A DNA stretch of 64,000 nucleotides from Agitococcus lubricus (GTDB lineage Bacteria; Pseudomonadota; Gammaproteobacteria; Pseudomonadales; Moraxellaceae), in the NCBI RefSeq assembly GCF_003051055.1, contig NZ_QAON01000003.1, positions 1 through 64,000 of the forward strand, written 5' to 3'. The translations under genes were made by a program, and so were the position numbers. Position 1 is the stretch's first letter, and every line of letters begins with the position of its first letter. A model generated the notes under the pieces. That model was not told the DNA's origin. It did not search any database and saw nothing but the letters and a program-made list of their open reading frames with translations. Below are positions 14,434 through 22,986 of this stretch, piece by piece.

Positions 14434-14736
14434 CTACGCGGTTGGGGACAAAGCCTCTTGTTTGTCCTTCTTGACGAAAAAAGAGATTGCACCTGTTCCC
14501 AGTTCGACTAAGTCAGCAGGGTCAAGTTGCTGAATATCAGGCTCGTGTAGGATGGGGGTGGTAATACGTGGTAGCAACTTGCCTAATTCATTAACGTCTA
14601 AGGTCAGTAAAGAACTCAGGCTTAAACCACGCAGCTCACCTGCATTGGGTTTGCGTACTGTCACTTCGTTAATAGTTTGTTGACCACGTTTAATGGGCGT
14701 ATCAAGCATGATGGTTTTGCTGGTTGGAGTAGTCAT
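14434..14736 (-). CDS. E: Tail assembly chaperone gpE
   Basis: A 100 aa member of the P2 gpE tail-assembly family: an N-terminal TIMLDTPIKRGQQTINEVTVRKPNAGELRGLSL and then LLPRITTPIL...LDPADLVELGTGAISFF. Near its end the codons TCT TTT TTC (heptamer at 14476-14482) allow a -1 shift. The shifted frame reads RQEGQTRGFVPNRVEDA and runs directly into E'. The gene stands just after a minus-strand terminator, so it may have its own promoter. Confidence 0.88.
   Translation of the reverse strand: MTTPTSKTIMLDTPIKRGQQTINEVTVRKPNAGELRGLSLSSLLTLDVNELGKLLPRITTPILHEPDIQQLDPADLVELGTGAISFFVKKDKQEALSPTA
14476..14482 (-). other. -1 programmed frameshift site (T TTT TTC)
   Basis: The heptamer TTTTTTC on the minus strand fits the X XXY YYZ rule in the E reading frame. 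After a -1 slip the frame is open for 20 codons into the E' ATG and to the E' stop at 14306. P2 and lambda use the same device for tail chaperones. Confidence 0.78.
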
Positions 14737-14760
14737 CGTTTATGGCCTCTCACTAAAAAT

Positions 14761-14789
14761 AAAAAAAGGGAGCGTAGGAGGTCGCTCCC
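14761..14789 (-). terminator. Rho-independent terminator after FII
   Basis: On the minus strand GGGAGCG...CGCTCCC (arms at 14768-14774 and 14783-14789) is followed by TTTTTTT. It lies 8 bases after the FII stop and ends the FI-FII transcript. Confidence 0.85.
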
Positions 14790-14796
14790 CAAACGT

Positions 14797-15309
14797 TTAC
14801 GCCAAACCTATAGCCCGACGTTGTTCTTCTAAAATATCGACACCATTGACTTTAAAGACCATGCCCATTAAATCAATTTCGATAAGGTCGACACCATTTT
14901 CAACTAAGCGATAGTAAGCAAGCCGTGCTTTAAGTTTGACTTCGGTGTCATCGCCAGCCTTTGCCTTGCCTGTATCAATCTCTTGCCAACGACCACGCAT
15001 ATAAATTTCGTAGGCGGTCACTTGGCCTGAGTCGTCTTGCTGATATGCCCCTGCAAAACGCAATGGCACTCCATCGATTTTGGTTGTACCAAACTGCAAC
15101 AAGGCTTGTCTGATAATGCCGCCTGCGGTGATTTCAGCTTCAAGGTTTTCTTGTCCCATATCCACACCAACAGCACCGTCCATGCCTGCAGCACGATAGT
15201 CTTCAAACTTACGTGCTAACTTCGGTAGTTGAATTTCGGGGACTTGGCCAAGCCAGCTCTCACCATCATTAAACACATTAAAGTTTTTAACTTTTTTGGG
15301 TAATGCCAT
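14797..15309 (-). CDS. FII: Major tail tube protein gpFII
   Basis: A 170 aa P2 gpFII family protein (P2: 172 aa). It starts MALPKKVKNFNVFNDGESWLGQVPEIQLPKLARKFEDYRAAGMDGAV and contains YEIYMRGRWQEID, both conserved. It polymerises into the inner tube of the contractile tail. It follows FI by 13 bases and is closed by a terminator. Confidence 0.95.
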   Translation of the reverse strand: MALPKKVKNFNVFNDGESWLGQVPEIQLPKLARKFEDYRAAGMDGAVGVDMGQENLEAEITAGGIIRQALLQFGTTKIDGVPLRFAGAYQQDDSGQVTAYEIYMRGRWQEIDTGKAKAGDDTEVKLKARLAYYRLVENGVDLIEIDLMGMVFKVNGVDILEEQRRAIGLA

Positions 15310-15322
15310 GAGGTTTTAACTC

Positions 15323-16876
15323 CTATTGACCATTAATCGATTTAGCAAATTCGACTAAATAACGGTCGGTAATACGTTGACGGAACATTAAGTCTTCAAG
15401 TGGTGGGACTGGGGTGTAATCGTAATCAAGATAGCAGCGACCATCTTTTAAGATGTCTTTGCTATTAGCTTCAGGGTCAAACCAACATTGGCCGTCAATG
15501 ATGTAACCATTGTTTTTTAACTCACGAAACTTGGCATTTACTCCTTCAACAATGTCTTTAATCAACGAGGCGTGCATCGGCTTATCAACTGCCCAAAAGT
15601 GAGCTTCAGCAATGGTGTCAGCCAACACTTGCGCCGTGCGTGTATAGTTTTCAAAAGCAAAGAGTGGGTCTTCTGAGCAAGTCCGTGACCCCCAAAAGCG
15701 AAAACCTTTTTGCTGAATTAAGGTGGTGACTTCGTGACTGTTTAAGTAGCCAGCATCGGTATTGGGGTCTTGTAAGTCCCAGTGAATATCGTTGCTAATT
15801 CCCATGACGCCATTAACTGCGACGTTGGATAGGGTTTTATGCCAGCCAATTTCTTGGTCAATTTTAGCGCGCAAACCGAGAGCATAAGCCACCGATGATA
15901 CGGTTTGTAAACTGGTGATTGTTTCACTATTGGCGTTGCCAGCCCCTTGTGCGCTTTGCCCGTCTAAGCCCAAATAAGTGCCTACATAACTGGGGTCTAC
16001 ATCGACCGCAAGACTGGCATCAGCACCGATTAAAACGGTACTCATACTAAACTGGCCATTGTTATAACTGAGGGTGATGACATTGCTGCCTGCCGCTAAA
16101 TTAATGGCTGTTTCAATGGTGGCAGCGATTTCATTCAAATTAGCTGCACTGCCAAAATTTAAGGGGGCAGTGACAATATCTGTACCATTAACGGTTACTT
16201 CTAAGGTTAGGCCAGATAAAGTTATCCAGTCCTCCAACGTGGTATTTGCTTCATTGATAGGCGAAATAATCGTTGCTACTGAGCCACTAGATTGAGTCGT
16301 TAAAACGGCATTTGTAAAATGCGGCCATAAAACCATCATTTCGCGTGCGGCAAAATTGTTACGGTACAAAACAGCTTCTTCTTTTGTTTGTGCACCGTCA
16401 GCATAGGCATAAACAAAAGCACGTAATTTTTGCGCAATACTGACTAATTCATTGGTAACGGCTTGGGTATCAAGGTATGGCACACCTAAAATACGAGGCT
16501 TTACACCCAGTTGTGACTGGGCGCTGAGTAGCGCTTTTAAGCCCGTCTTTTGGCCATTGGGTAATACCGTGCCAATGACATTAGCGGTAGTCGCTGCTGA
16601 ACTATTACCTTCTGCTACCCGTACAATAACCATCACGGGTTTGGTATTAGCTTCAATAGCTTGTAGGGTTTTGAGTAATGTGCCTTGTGTACCCGCTTTG
16701 GCAATGGCGGCATAAATATCTGTGACTAAAACAGCTTTATTAAGCGGAAAAAAGTCAGCATTGGCATCGTCAGCAATGGCTACAAAGCCAATAATAGCTG
16801 TACTGATTGTACGAGTTGTCCGAGTGCCTTCGTTGATTTCGAAAACGCGGACACCGTGGTGATATTGATTAGGCAT
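15323..16876 (-). CDS. FI: Contractile tail sheath gpFI with inserted domain
   Basis: The N-terminal YHHGVRVFEINEGTRTTRTISTAIIGFVA and C-terminal QKGFRFWGSRTCSEDPLFAFENYTRTAQVLADTIAEAHFWAVDKP are classic gpFI. At 517 aa it is about 120 residues longer than P2 FI (396 aa). The extra part lies around residues 195-315 (TLEVTVNGTDIVTAPLNFG ... LGLDGQSAQGAGNA) and looks beta-rich, probably a surface-exposed insertion on the sheath. It is cotranscribed with FII. Confidence 0.94.
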   Translation of the reverse strand: MPNQYHHGVRVFEINEGTRTTRTISTAIIGFVAIADDANADFFPLNKAVLVTDIYAAIAKAGTQGTLLKTLQAIEANTKPVMVIVRVAEGNSSAATTANVIGTVLPNGQKTGLKALLSAQSQLGVKPRILGVPYLDTQAVTNELVSIAQKLRAFVYAYADGAQTKEEAVLYRNNFAAREMMVLWPHFTNAVLTTQSSGSVATIISPINEANTTLEDWITLSGLTLEVTVNGTDIVTAPLNFGSAANLNEIAATIETAINLAAGSNVITLSYNNGQFSMSTVLIGADASLAVDVDPSYVGTYLGLDGQSAQGAGNANSETITSLQTVSSVAYALGLRAKIDQEIGWHKTLSNVAVNGVMGISNDIHWDLQDPNTDAGYLNSHEVTTLIQQKGFRFWGSRTCSEDPLFAFENYTRTAQVLADTIAEAHFWAVDKPMHASLIKDIVEGVNAKFRELKNNGYIIDGQCWFDPEANSKDILKDGRCYLDYDYTPVPPLEDLMFRQRITDRYLVEFAKSINGQ

Positions 16877-16902
16877 ATAGACCTCGTTTCAATTGATTGA
16901 TA

Positions 16903-18162
16903 TTAGGCGTAGACAACAATTAAGCCAGCTTGACCATGAGCACCAGCATAATTATTCCCATAAGCGTCGTAGTAATAGCCCTGTCCTAGTTGGCCTGCGG
17001 TCAGCTCAAGTGTCATATTGTTATCAGTTGAATTTTTGATGAGGCATTCTAAAATCGCACCATTACCCCCCGGACCTCCTGCACCTGATGGATCATTAGG
17101 CGAAAAAGAACCATAAGCACCATCGCCTCCTAAACCATAATTACCTAATGGGACACCATTGATAGTGTAGGCATAGTAGGGGTAAGGATGATCTTGATGT
17201 ACCCTTTTGGGGGATACGTCTGAAGGGCGTGCTGCCCCTAACAGCATGGCATAGCCGACATTTAAGGCTGCATGACCATGATTACCTGCATAGCCTGTAT
17301 ATCGACCAGCATCTTCACCAATATCACGCATACCTGATTTACCTGCCAGTCCACCTTCAGCTCTAGCAATTTCACCAATCCCAACGAGAGTGATGCTTGA
17401 ATGTGTGCCATTTTCTGCAAGACCTTGATTGGGAGAACTGGAATAATCATTGACCCCTGAAAAATTTTCATTGACTTGGCCACCACCAGCTCCACCACCT
17501 ACTAATAAAATCCGAACAATGGTCTGTGGTGGTAGTGTCATTAACCCTGTTTGACCATTTGTTAAGGTGAGAATAGGCGTGTTGAAATAGCCACTTTTTT
17601 GCTTATAGAGTTGTTCTAAAGAAACGGCTTCATCTAAATGTGTGGCATTAGAAACTTTGAATGGTTGATTTGAGTTGCCGTTAATTAATGCATAACGCGC
17701 ATCACCTTCTGCCTGAGACAGTGTAATCACATTCGGGTTTTGAATAATGGTGATGGTGTCAGCAGCACTACTTTGCAGGTAGACAGGAATAACTAACTCT
17801 CCACCTGCACCTTGAGTCAGTGTTGGTTTGTAGTTATAGGGATAGTTTGCCAAGTAAATGATATCGCCATCCGTGTCTATGAGTGCAATTTCACAGAGAT
17901 AGAAACCGCCTACATTCGCAGGTATTTTTATCTTTGCAATATACACACTGGCATCTGAAGGGCTGACAGTCACCGATTCTAATAATGCACGATATTGCTC
18001 ATGGATAAGAGCGATTGCATTCACCCGTGTCTGTGGTAAATAGGGTTCGCCATTGGCGTCTCCGACCGCAAACTCGACAATCTGTACAGGTGTACCACCG
18101 TTAGCGGCACTAGCCAGTTTGATAAGTCCTAAGGAGGTAGGTATGCAGTAAAAGTCAGCCAT
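16903..18162 (-). CDS. H: Tail fibre protein gpH-like (DUF3751 N-terminus)
   Basis: The start at ATG 18162 is preferred, with AAGGTGGG just upstream. Residues ~1-150 form the phage tail-collar/DUF3751 module (TSLGLIKLASAANGGTPVQI...FAVGDANGEPYLP). A short linker with LSQAEGDARYALINGNSNQPFKV follows. The C-terminal ~220 residues are Gly-rich (GGDGAYGSFSPNDPSGAGGPGGNG), a receptor-binding tip type seen in Gly-rich adhesins that often do not need a chaperone. No separate fibre-assembly gene (G) was found, which agrees. Confidence 0.82.
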   Translation of the reverse strand: MADFYCIPTSLGLIKLASAANGGTPVQIVEFAVGDANGEPYLPQTRVNAIALIHEQYRALLESVTVSPSDASVYIAKIKIPANVGGFYLCEIALIDTDGDIIYLANYPYNYKPTLTQGAGGELVIPVYLQSSAADTITIIQNPNVITLSQAEGDARYALINGNSNQPFKVSNATHLDEAVSLEQLYKQKSGYFNTPILTLTNGQTGLMTLPPQTIVRILLVGGGAGGGQVNENFSGVNDYSSSPNQGLAENGTHSSITLVGIGEIARAEGGLAGKSGMRDIGEDAGRYTGYAGNHGHAALNVGYAMLLGAARPSDVSPKRVHQDHPYPYYAYTINGVPLGNYGLGGDGAYGSFSPNDPSGAGGPGGNGAILECLIKNSTDNNMTLELTAGQLGQGYYYDAYGNNYAGAHGQAGLIVVYA

Positions 18163-18172
18163 TTTTCCCACC

Positions 18173-19027
18173 TTAGTTATTAATCATTTTATTAAGGAGA
18201 GCAAATTGAGGACTAAAGTCATCAGAGTGACCTAAGTAAGTAATCACAAAGGTGACACTTGTATTGGCTGAAACTGATGTGTCCGTAGTGACAAATTGAC
18301 CTGTACCTGCACAGGCAAAATAGACTTCATTAATATTGGTATTTGTATTGACGGTGACCAGACATAGTTGGCCTAAGCTATAATTTTTACGCTCAGTAGT
18401 GATACTACCAAAAATAATACTAATGGCTTGACGAGGATTTGAGTCATCTATATTGATGGTCACTTGGCTAGTATCTAGCAAATCATCGCCATCCATTTGC
18501 TGTATATTTACCGCACTAAGGTCAGCAGGATTATTTAATTGTTGTGCAAAATACCTTGCCACTTTAGGGAGTAGTTGATTGATGCCAGATAGTTGCGTGT
18601 TAAAGTTATTAACTAGTTGACCAAGAATCTGACCTACTTGACCTTCTTCTGATAATGCTTCGTTTATAGCAGTGCTTATTAACTCTGCAATATTTTCAGA
18701 CGTACCTTCGTTGCTTGTATTATGTCCAATAATTTCGGATAAAAAAGGAATAGGAATAATTGGCTTAAATAAAAGTAGTGCAGCATTGTTCCCTAGATAC
18801 TTTAATAATTGACCTGTTAATAAAGGTTTGTTTTTGAAAAAACCATTGTGTGTTACCCATAGCACATCGTTAGTGACTAAGTCGTTAGGGAGTTCTGTTG
18901 ACTGCGCTGGATTAAACTCTCCCGCATACCGTGCATTTTGGAAAAATAACTCTGTATTTTCAGTTTCAATAATTGCTGCCGATAAAGAGGCTAAAACAGC
19001 AATTAAGTGACTACGCGCTAAACTCAT
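18173..19027 (-). CDS. Unrecognised tail-region protein, 284 aa
   Basis: It lies between I and H, where P2 has nothing, and follows gpI by 9 bases, so it is part of the baseplate/fibre operon. The N-terminal third is globular and the middle helical (ISTAINEALSEEGQVGQILGQLVNNFN). The last ~90 residues are beta-rich and Thr/Val-rich (VSANTSVTFVITYLGHSDDF). It may be a fibre component or adaptor. No family is recognised. Confidence 0.6.
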   Translation of the reverse strand: MSLARSHLIAVLASLSAAIIETENTELFFQNARYAGEFNPAQSTELPNDLVTNDVLWVTHNGFFKNKPLLTGQLLKYLGNNAALLLFKPIIPIPFLSEIIGHNTSNEGTSENIAELISTAINEALSEEGQVGQILGQLVNNFNTQLSGINQLLPKVARYFAQQLNNPADLSAVNIQQMDGDDLLDTSQVTINIDDSNPRQAISIIFGSITTERKNYSLGQLCLVTVNTNTNINEVYFACAGTGQFVTTDTSVSANTSVTFVITYLGHSDDFSPQFALLNKMINN

Positions 19028-19036
19028 GAGAAACTC

Positions 19037-19648
19037 CTAAGGAACAAACGGATAAATCGGCGTGGATACGCCAGAAGATAGAGCGCCTGCTAGTTGAAGG
19101 TGCCCTGATAACAAAATGGATGGCGAGTAGGGATAAATGGCCGACTCATATCCAGCGGTCATGCTGCCCCCGTAAAAAGAATCACCAAATGCATCGGTAG
19201 TGATTTGTAAGGTATAGTGACTGCGTAAGTTTTTAGCGGCATTTATGACTCGCATAATGTTGGCAAAACTATCGGCACTGATATCTGTCAATGGCAATGT
19301 GGTGTTTACCGTAAATGTATAGGGCGCAGTGGGAGGGGTATGTTCAAACCATTCGTTAATTTCTGCCTCGACTAAGTTTGCTAACGCCCGCTCAAGGGCT
19401 GCTCGTGTTCCTTTATGTTTGTGAATAAAAACACTGTTTTTAATCGCATTACGTTTTTGAGCTTCAGTCCAATTAACATCCCACTCGTCGACAGAAAATG
19501 CCCATGCTAACCACGGTAAAAGCTCAACAGGGCATAAGTCTGGATGCCATGCATGCTGAAAGTCGCTTGGATACTGCTCTAAGCGTTCGGTTAATGTCGC
19601 AACATGACGCTCAAGTGACGTGGCATTAGGGGGTAGTAGGTTAGGCAT
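19037..19648 (-). CDS. I: Baseplate/tail protein gpI
   Basis: A 203 aa P2 gpI family protein. LLPPNATSLERHVATLTERL and then LCPVELLPWLAWAFSVDEWDVNWTEAQKRNAIKNSVFIHKHKGTRAAL are strongly conserved. It forms part of the baseplate wedge to which fibres attach. It overlaps J by 8 bases. Confidence 0.94.
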   Translation of the reverse strand: MPNLLPPNATSLERHVATLTERLEQYPSDFQHAWHPDLCPVELLPWLAWAFSVDEWDVNWTEAQKRNAIKNSVFIHKHKGTRAALERALANLVEAEINEWFEHTPPTAPYTFTVNTTLPLTDISADSFANIMRVINAAKNLRSHYTLQITTDAFGDSFYGGSMTAGYESAIYPYSPSILLSGHLQLAGALSSGVSTPIYPFVP

Positions 19649-20543
19649 TTGTACCTCCTACGGTGATGGTCTTATTCGTGCAGTAACCTACTTGATGTGG
19701 CTGAATGACTACATCCACAGTCGGGCTGACTAAATTGACCTTTTGTACGCCTGCTTGATGTAAGGCATGATGTAGACCTGAAATCGTAATATCTAAACCA
19801 TTGCCACGGCTGTTTGCTAAGTACTTATCGAGTTCGAGTTGTGCATTAGCTAACACTAAATTTTCGTCGGGACCTGCAAATAAAACTAATTCGGCAACCA
19901 CAGAAAAATTCACTACATCAACACTGAATACCTGAACATGGTCGGTGAGTGGTCTAACAGTTTTAGCATTTAATGCTGCGTTTACTTTTGATAATAATGT
20001 GGAGTCTGCCGCCCCTGTACCAGTTCGGGATAAGACATAAATCTCCACGACGCCCTCACTTGGCGAGAGTGCTGTAATATCCGCTACTTGGCCATCGGCA
20101 CTCAGACCATGAAAGATATAACTGGCTTCACTGCCTGCGGTGGTAAACGCCTCAAACGAAAGTTGAATTCGGCGCTTAAAATCTTCGTCAGATTCATAAG
20201 TAGGTAAAACAGGGGGAATCGCATTGGGGTTGCCTGCGTCAACTAATAGGCGTTTGAGATGATAATTTGCAGCAAGCTGGTCTAAGTCAGCATCTTTAGC
20301 AAAGGCAAGCATAATGCTGATGGCTTTTTGATTAGTGCGTTGTAGTAAACGCATTTCTCGATACGCATATACTTGTAAGAGTTTGACTAATGGCTCAGAT
20401 TCAAGCTCGAGGACGGCAGCCAAGTTTGCATCTAAACCAATCAACTCTGTTTTTAATTCAGAGAAAATCTGCTCAAAACTTTTTTGTTCAATCACATTGG
20501 GCGAAGGGAGCTGAGACAAATCAATACGCTGAAAAATAGTCAT
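19641..20543 (-). CDS. J: Baseplate wedge protein gpJ
   Basis: A 300 aa baseplate J family protein (T4 gp6-like). FQRIDLSQLPSPNVIEQKSFEQIF starts it. The middle has YHLKRLLVDAGN and DEDFKRRIQLSFEAFTTAGSEASYIFHGL. The C-terminus carries VDVVIQPHQVGYCT. ATGA overlap with W shows translational coupling. Confidence 0.94.
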   Translation of the reverse strand: MTIFQRIDLSQLPSPNVIEQKSFEQIFSELKTELIGLDANLAAVLELESEPLVKLLQVYAYREMRLLQRTNQKAISIMLAFAKDADLDQLAANYHLKRLLVDAGNPNAIPPVLPTYESDEDFKRRIQLSFEAFTTAGSEASYIFHGLSADGQVADITALSPSEGVVEIYVLSRTGTGAADSTLLSKVNAALNAKTVRPLTDHVQVFSVDVVNFSVVAELVLFAGPDENLVLANAQLELDKYLANSRGNGLDITISGLHHALHQAGVQKVNLVSPTVDVVIQPHQVGYCTNKTITVGGTNA

Positions 20544-20896
20544 GCTATCACCCCAATATTGGTGGTTAAACTGACAGCTTTTCTTTGGCCATTGACCAAC
20601 TGAGAGCCTTCAATATCGATAATTGACTGTCCGTTTGCTTGAGAGCTGATTTGAATGCGTGTGAGTTGTAAGCGTGGCTCAAAACGAACTAATGCGGTTG
20701 CAATGGCTGCATATAGCTGTATGGGTGATTGGGTATGAGCTGGGCTATCTAGTAAGTCAAAAATGGTCGAGCCATAATTCAAGCGCATCAATCTAGAAAC
20801 AAGCGGGGTAGTTAAGATATCTTTCACTGATTGATTCAGATGATTAATATCGTAAATGGCTCGACCCGTTTTAGCGTTCATGCCTTTGTATATCAT
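20540..20896 (-). CDS. W: Baseplate protein gpW (gp25-like)
   Basis: A 118 aa gp25/gpW-like lysozyme-fold protein without lysozyme activity. DINHLNQSVKDILTTPLVSRLMRLNYGSTIFDLLDSP is the family signature for a baseplate wedge starter. It overlaps both V and J by 4 bases. Confidence 0.93.
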   Translation of the reverse strand: MIYKGMNAKTGRAIYDINHLNQSVKDILTTPLVSRLMRLNYGSTIFDLLDSPAHTQSPIQLYAAIATALVRFEPRLQLTRIQISSQANGQSIIDIEGSQLVNGQRKAVSLTTNIGVIA

Positions 20897-21474
20897 GGCG
20901 TATTCATCCTTGGCTGGGGTGTTCCTGTTCCTATATGGCCGCCATGAGCATCATATTTATCCCGCATTTGTTGCATAGAACCGTTGATATCTTTGACATT
21001 TCCGCCTGACTCAATATCGCCAGTCACATTGAGTTTGCCGTCTAAATCAAGATCACCCGTGACCTTTAACCCGCCAGCGCTTTTAAGCTCAAAGGTTGCA
21101 TTTGTCGGTAAAATGGCACTGAGTTTATGTGCCTGATAGTCATACTCAATCACCGCGCCATCAGGATAGGTGCGTTTAGGTTTTTTAGGGTCAATATCAG
21201 GGGATGGATGAGCTATAGAACTCAGCGCAGCAATAATCACGGCTTGGCTTAAATCGCCACTGGGGGAGACTAAAACGACTTGTTCACCAACGGAGGGTGG
21301 ATTCCACTCTTTAACCGCACCCATGCGTGTATGACCCACACTTAACCAATTAGTTTTTATCTCACCAACTAAACAACGACATTGAGGGTTTTCGGGGTCA
21401 GAGAAGTCCACATCGCTGATTGAAGCAATGCGAATGAGGTTTTCTATAAGTCGGTAAAGGTCGGCGATATTCAT
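20893..21474 (-). CDS. V: Tail spike/baseplate assembly protein gpV
   Basis: A 193 aa membrane-piercing spike protein. The N-terminal OB-fold part contains CRCLVGEIKTNWLSVGHTRMG and PPSVGEQVVLVSPSGDLSQAVI. A repeated triple-helix part follows (GGLKVTGDLDLDGKLNVTGDIESGGNVKD). The C-terminus has HGGHIGTGTPQP, where the His residues usually bind the tip iron. It is the first gene of its operon, and a palindrome centred 56 bp before its ATG is a candidate Ogr site. Confidence 0.93.
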   Translation of the reverse strand: MNIADLYRLIENLIRIASISDVDFSDPENPQCRCLVGEIKTNWLSVGHTRMGAVKEWNPPSVGEQVVLVSPSGDLSQAVIIAALSSIAHPSPDIDPKKPKRTYPDGAVIEYDYQAHKLSAILPTNATFELKSAGGLKVTGDLDLDGKLNVTGDIESGGNVKDINGSMQQMRDKYDAHGGHIGTGTPQPRMNTP

Positions 21475-21542
21475 GCCGATATCGTGCTATACGCACATAA
21501 AAAAATCGTCTGATGAAGGCGGTAAAAGTCCGTTTTACCGCC
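21472..21542 (-). promoter_or_regulatory. Late promoter of the V operon with activator palindrome
   Basis: GGCGGTAAAA-GTCCG-TTTTACCGCC (21518-21542) is centred at 21530, 56 bp from the V start. CACGAT at -12 to -7 and TCGGCATGAA at the start codon match the P promoter (TACTAT, TCGGCATGAA). No ribosome site is visible, so the message may start at or near the ATG. Assignment to the Ogr-like activator is inference. Confidence 0.6.
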
Positions 21543-21551
21543 AGAAACAAA

Positions 21552-22367
21552 CTATGCAGGATTGAAGTTCATAATGATAACTTCATTTGCCGCATTATAT
21601 TCTTTGCCTAAACTCCAACGAACACTGGTCTCAACGAGGTGAAACTCACTAAAAATATCGCGAATTTCAGGTACATTATTGAGGCTCAAAATAAACTTAC
21701 CCTTGATACTCCTTAATTGGTCACGTAATAGCTCAAAGTCTTTTTTATTAAAAATGCCTTTGCCATAGTAGTTTTCGCAATCAAAATAGGGAGGGTCTAG
21801 GTAAAACAAAGTATCAGGCAAATCAAAGCGTTCTATGATTTTGGCATAGTGCTGATTTTCGATAGTGACACGCTGTAATCGTCGATGTGCTTGCTCCAGC
21901 TCCTCCTTAATCGAAGATAGGTTAATGGGGGGTAAGCGTGTTGCTGCAACGGTAAAGTTGTGTTCAACCGCTTTACCACCATAACTCAAGCGCACCAAAT
22001 AGTAATAACGCACTGCACGTTGAATGTCGGTTAAGGTTTCGGGCGGGATGAGTTTTAGCCGTTCGTATTCATCACGACAAATCAATAAATATTCAAATTG
22101 TCGAATAAACTCATCGAAGTGATGCTTAATCACGCGATACAAATTGGTCAGCTCTTTGTTGATGTCGTTAATAATTTCAACGTTACTGGGGGTTTTCTTA
22201 AACATTACCCAACCAGCACCACCAAACACTTCGCAATAGCAGTTATGGGCAGGCATTAAGCTGATAATTTCACGAGCAAGTTTACTTTTACCACCGACCC
22301 ACGCTAAAAAAGCCTTTCCACTTGAATTATATTGGGGGGGTGATGGTTCGTGGTGTATCTGTGCCAT
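21552..22367 (-). CDS. dam: Phage DNA adenine methyltransferase (Dam-like)
   Basis: A 271 aa D12-class N6-adenine methyltransferase with alpha-group motif order: FLAWVGGKSKLAREI (motif X), YCEVFGGAGWVMF (motif I, SAM binding) and LFYLDPPYF (motif IV, DPPY catalytic). DpnM/Dam-like enzymes of this type often methylate GATC, but specificity is not readable. Its first 41 bases overlap the com gene, the layout of com-mom in phage Mu. It probably protects phage DNA from host restriction. It lies between S and V. Confidence 0.9.
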   Translation of the reverse strand: MAQIHHEPSPPQYNSSGKAFLAWVGGKSKLAREIISLMPAHNCYCEVFGGAGWVMFKKTPSNVEIINDINKELTNLYRVIKHHFDEFIRQFEYLLICRDEYERLKLIPPETLTDIQRAVRYYYLVRLSYGGKAVEHNFTVAATRLPPINLSSIKEELEQAHRRLQRVTIENQHYAKIIERFDLPDTLFYLDPPYFDCENYYGKGIFNKKDFELLRDQLRSIKGKFILSLNNVPEIRDIFSEFHLVETSVRWSLGKEYNAANEVIIMNFNPA

Positions 22368-22527
22368 GAGGTTTCTCCGAGGAAAAAGACGCTCGATGGC
22401 GTTCAGGGATTAAGGAGTTCTCGACTCTCAATGAATTGACTGTAGAACAGCGCGGACATTTAATTTCGATAAACGTAAACTCAGCATTGGCCAATTTACG
22501 ATGACAGTGTGAACAGCGAATCTCCAT
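22327..22527 (-). CDS. com: Com-like zinc-finger translational activator
   Basis: A 66 aa Mu Com family protein. CSHCHRKLANAEF and IEIKCPRCSTVNSLR provide two CXXC pairs for zinc. In Mu, Com binds the mRNA and opens the start of the overlapping mom modification gene. Here the overlapping downstream gene is an adenine methyltransferase, so Com may control its translation, limiting methylation to late infection. It follows S by 3 bases. Confidence 0.88.
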   Translation of the reverse strand: MEIRCSHCHRKLANAEFTFIEIKCPRCSTVNSLRVENSLIPERHRASFSSEKPHGTDTPRTITPPI

Positions 22528-22530
22528 GTT

Positions 22531-22986
22531 TTACCTTGTTAAATGGTCTATTAAAAAATCTCTAGCCCAAGTTTTGTCATCATCACTAAAGCCTAATAAC
22601 TCGCGTTTAGGATAGTCGTACTCATTACGATAGCGACTAACTTTATCGCGTAAACCCAATTGATGAACACGGGCAATGCGTGCCGTTCTGCCATCAAAAC
22701 CAACTGCGACAGAACCGTCTGTTATTGCAATTTTTAAGTGCGAAGCCTTAGTGAGTTTATTAAACAATGTTTGTTTAATGCGCCCTTGTTTGGAGCGAAT
22801 CAGGCGTTGTGGTTTACGTGGCACATAAGCCGAACCATCGACATTTTGTTGAGCTTTAATACGGTCACTTTGGCGTTTGCGTAAGCCTTTGGCTAATTCG
22901 CGCATTAATTGGCGACGTGCACTGCCATTCAATTTAGCCAATAGTGGGGCAGCCCATGTTGCCAATTCGCTAAAGTTATCACTCAT
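22531..22986 (-). CDS. S: Tail completion protein gpS
   Basis: A 151 aa protein of the P2 gpS family: LNGSARRQLMRELAKGLRKRQSDRIKAQQNVDGSAYVPRKPQRL and VHQLGLRDKVSRYRNEYDYPKRELLGFSDDD. It helps to join the tail to the head. It overlaps R by 8 bases. Confidence 0.92.
   Translation of the reverse strand: MSDNFSELATWAAPLLAKLNGSARRQLMRELAKGLRKRQSDRIKAQQNVDGSAYVPRKPQRLIRSKQGRIKQTLFNKLTKASHLKIAITDGSVAVGFDGRTARIARVHQLGLRDKVSRYRNEYDYPKRELLGFSDDDKTWARDFLIDHLTR

Noticed and set aside
14737-14796. Third copy of the late-promoter palindrome upstream of E
   Set aside because: Only AAACGTTT with different flanks is found and the spacing to the E start does not fit. The terminator dominates this gap.
16877-16902. 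Separate F promoter upstream of FI as in P2
   Set aside because: The gap is only 26 bases and holds no palindrome. FI is more simply transcribed from the V operon.
21552-22367. Complete restriction-modification system around the phage methyltransferase
   Set aside because: The neighbours are com, S and V. No endonuclease gene is present, so it is an orphan modification gene.
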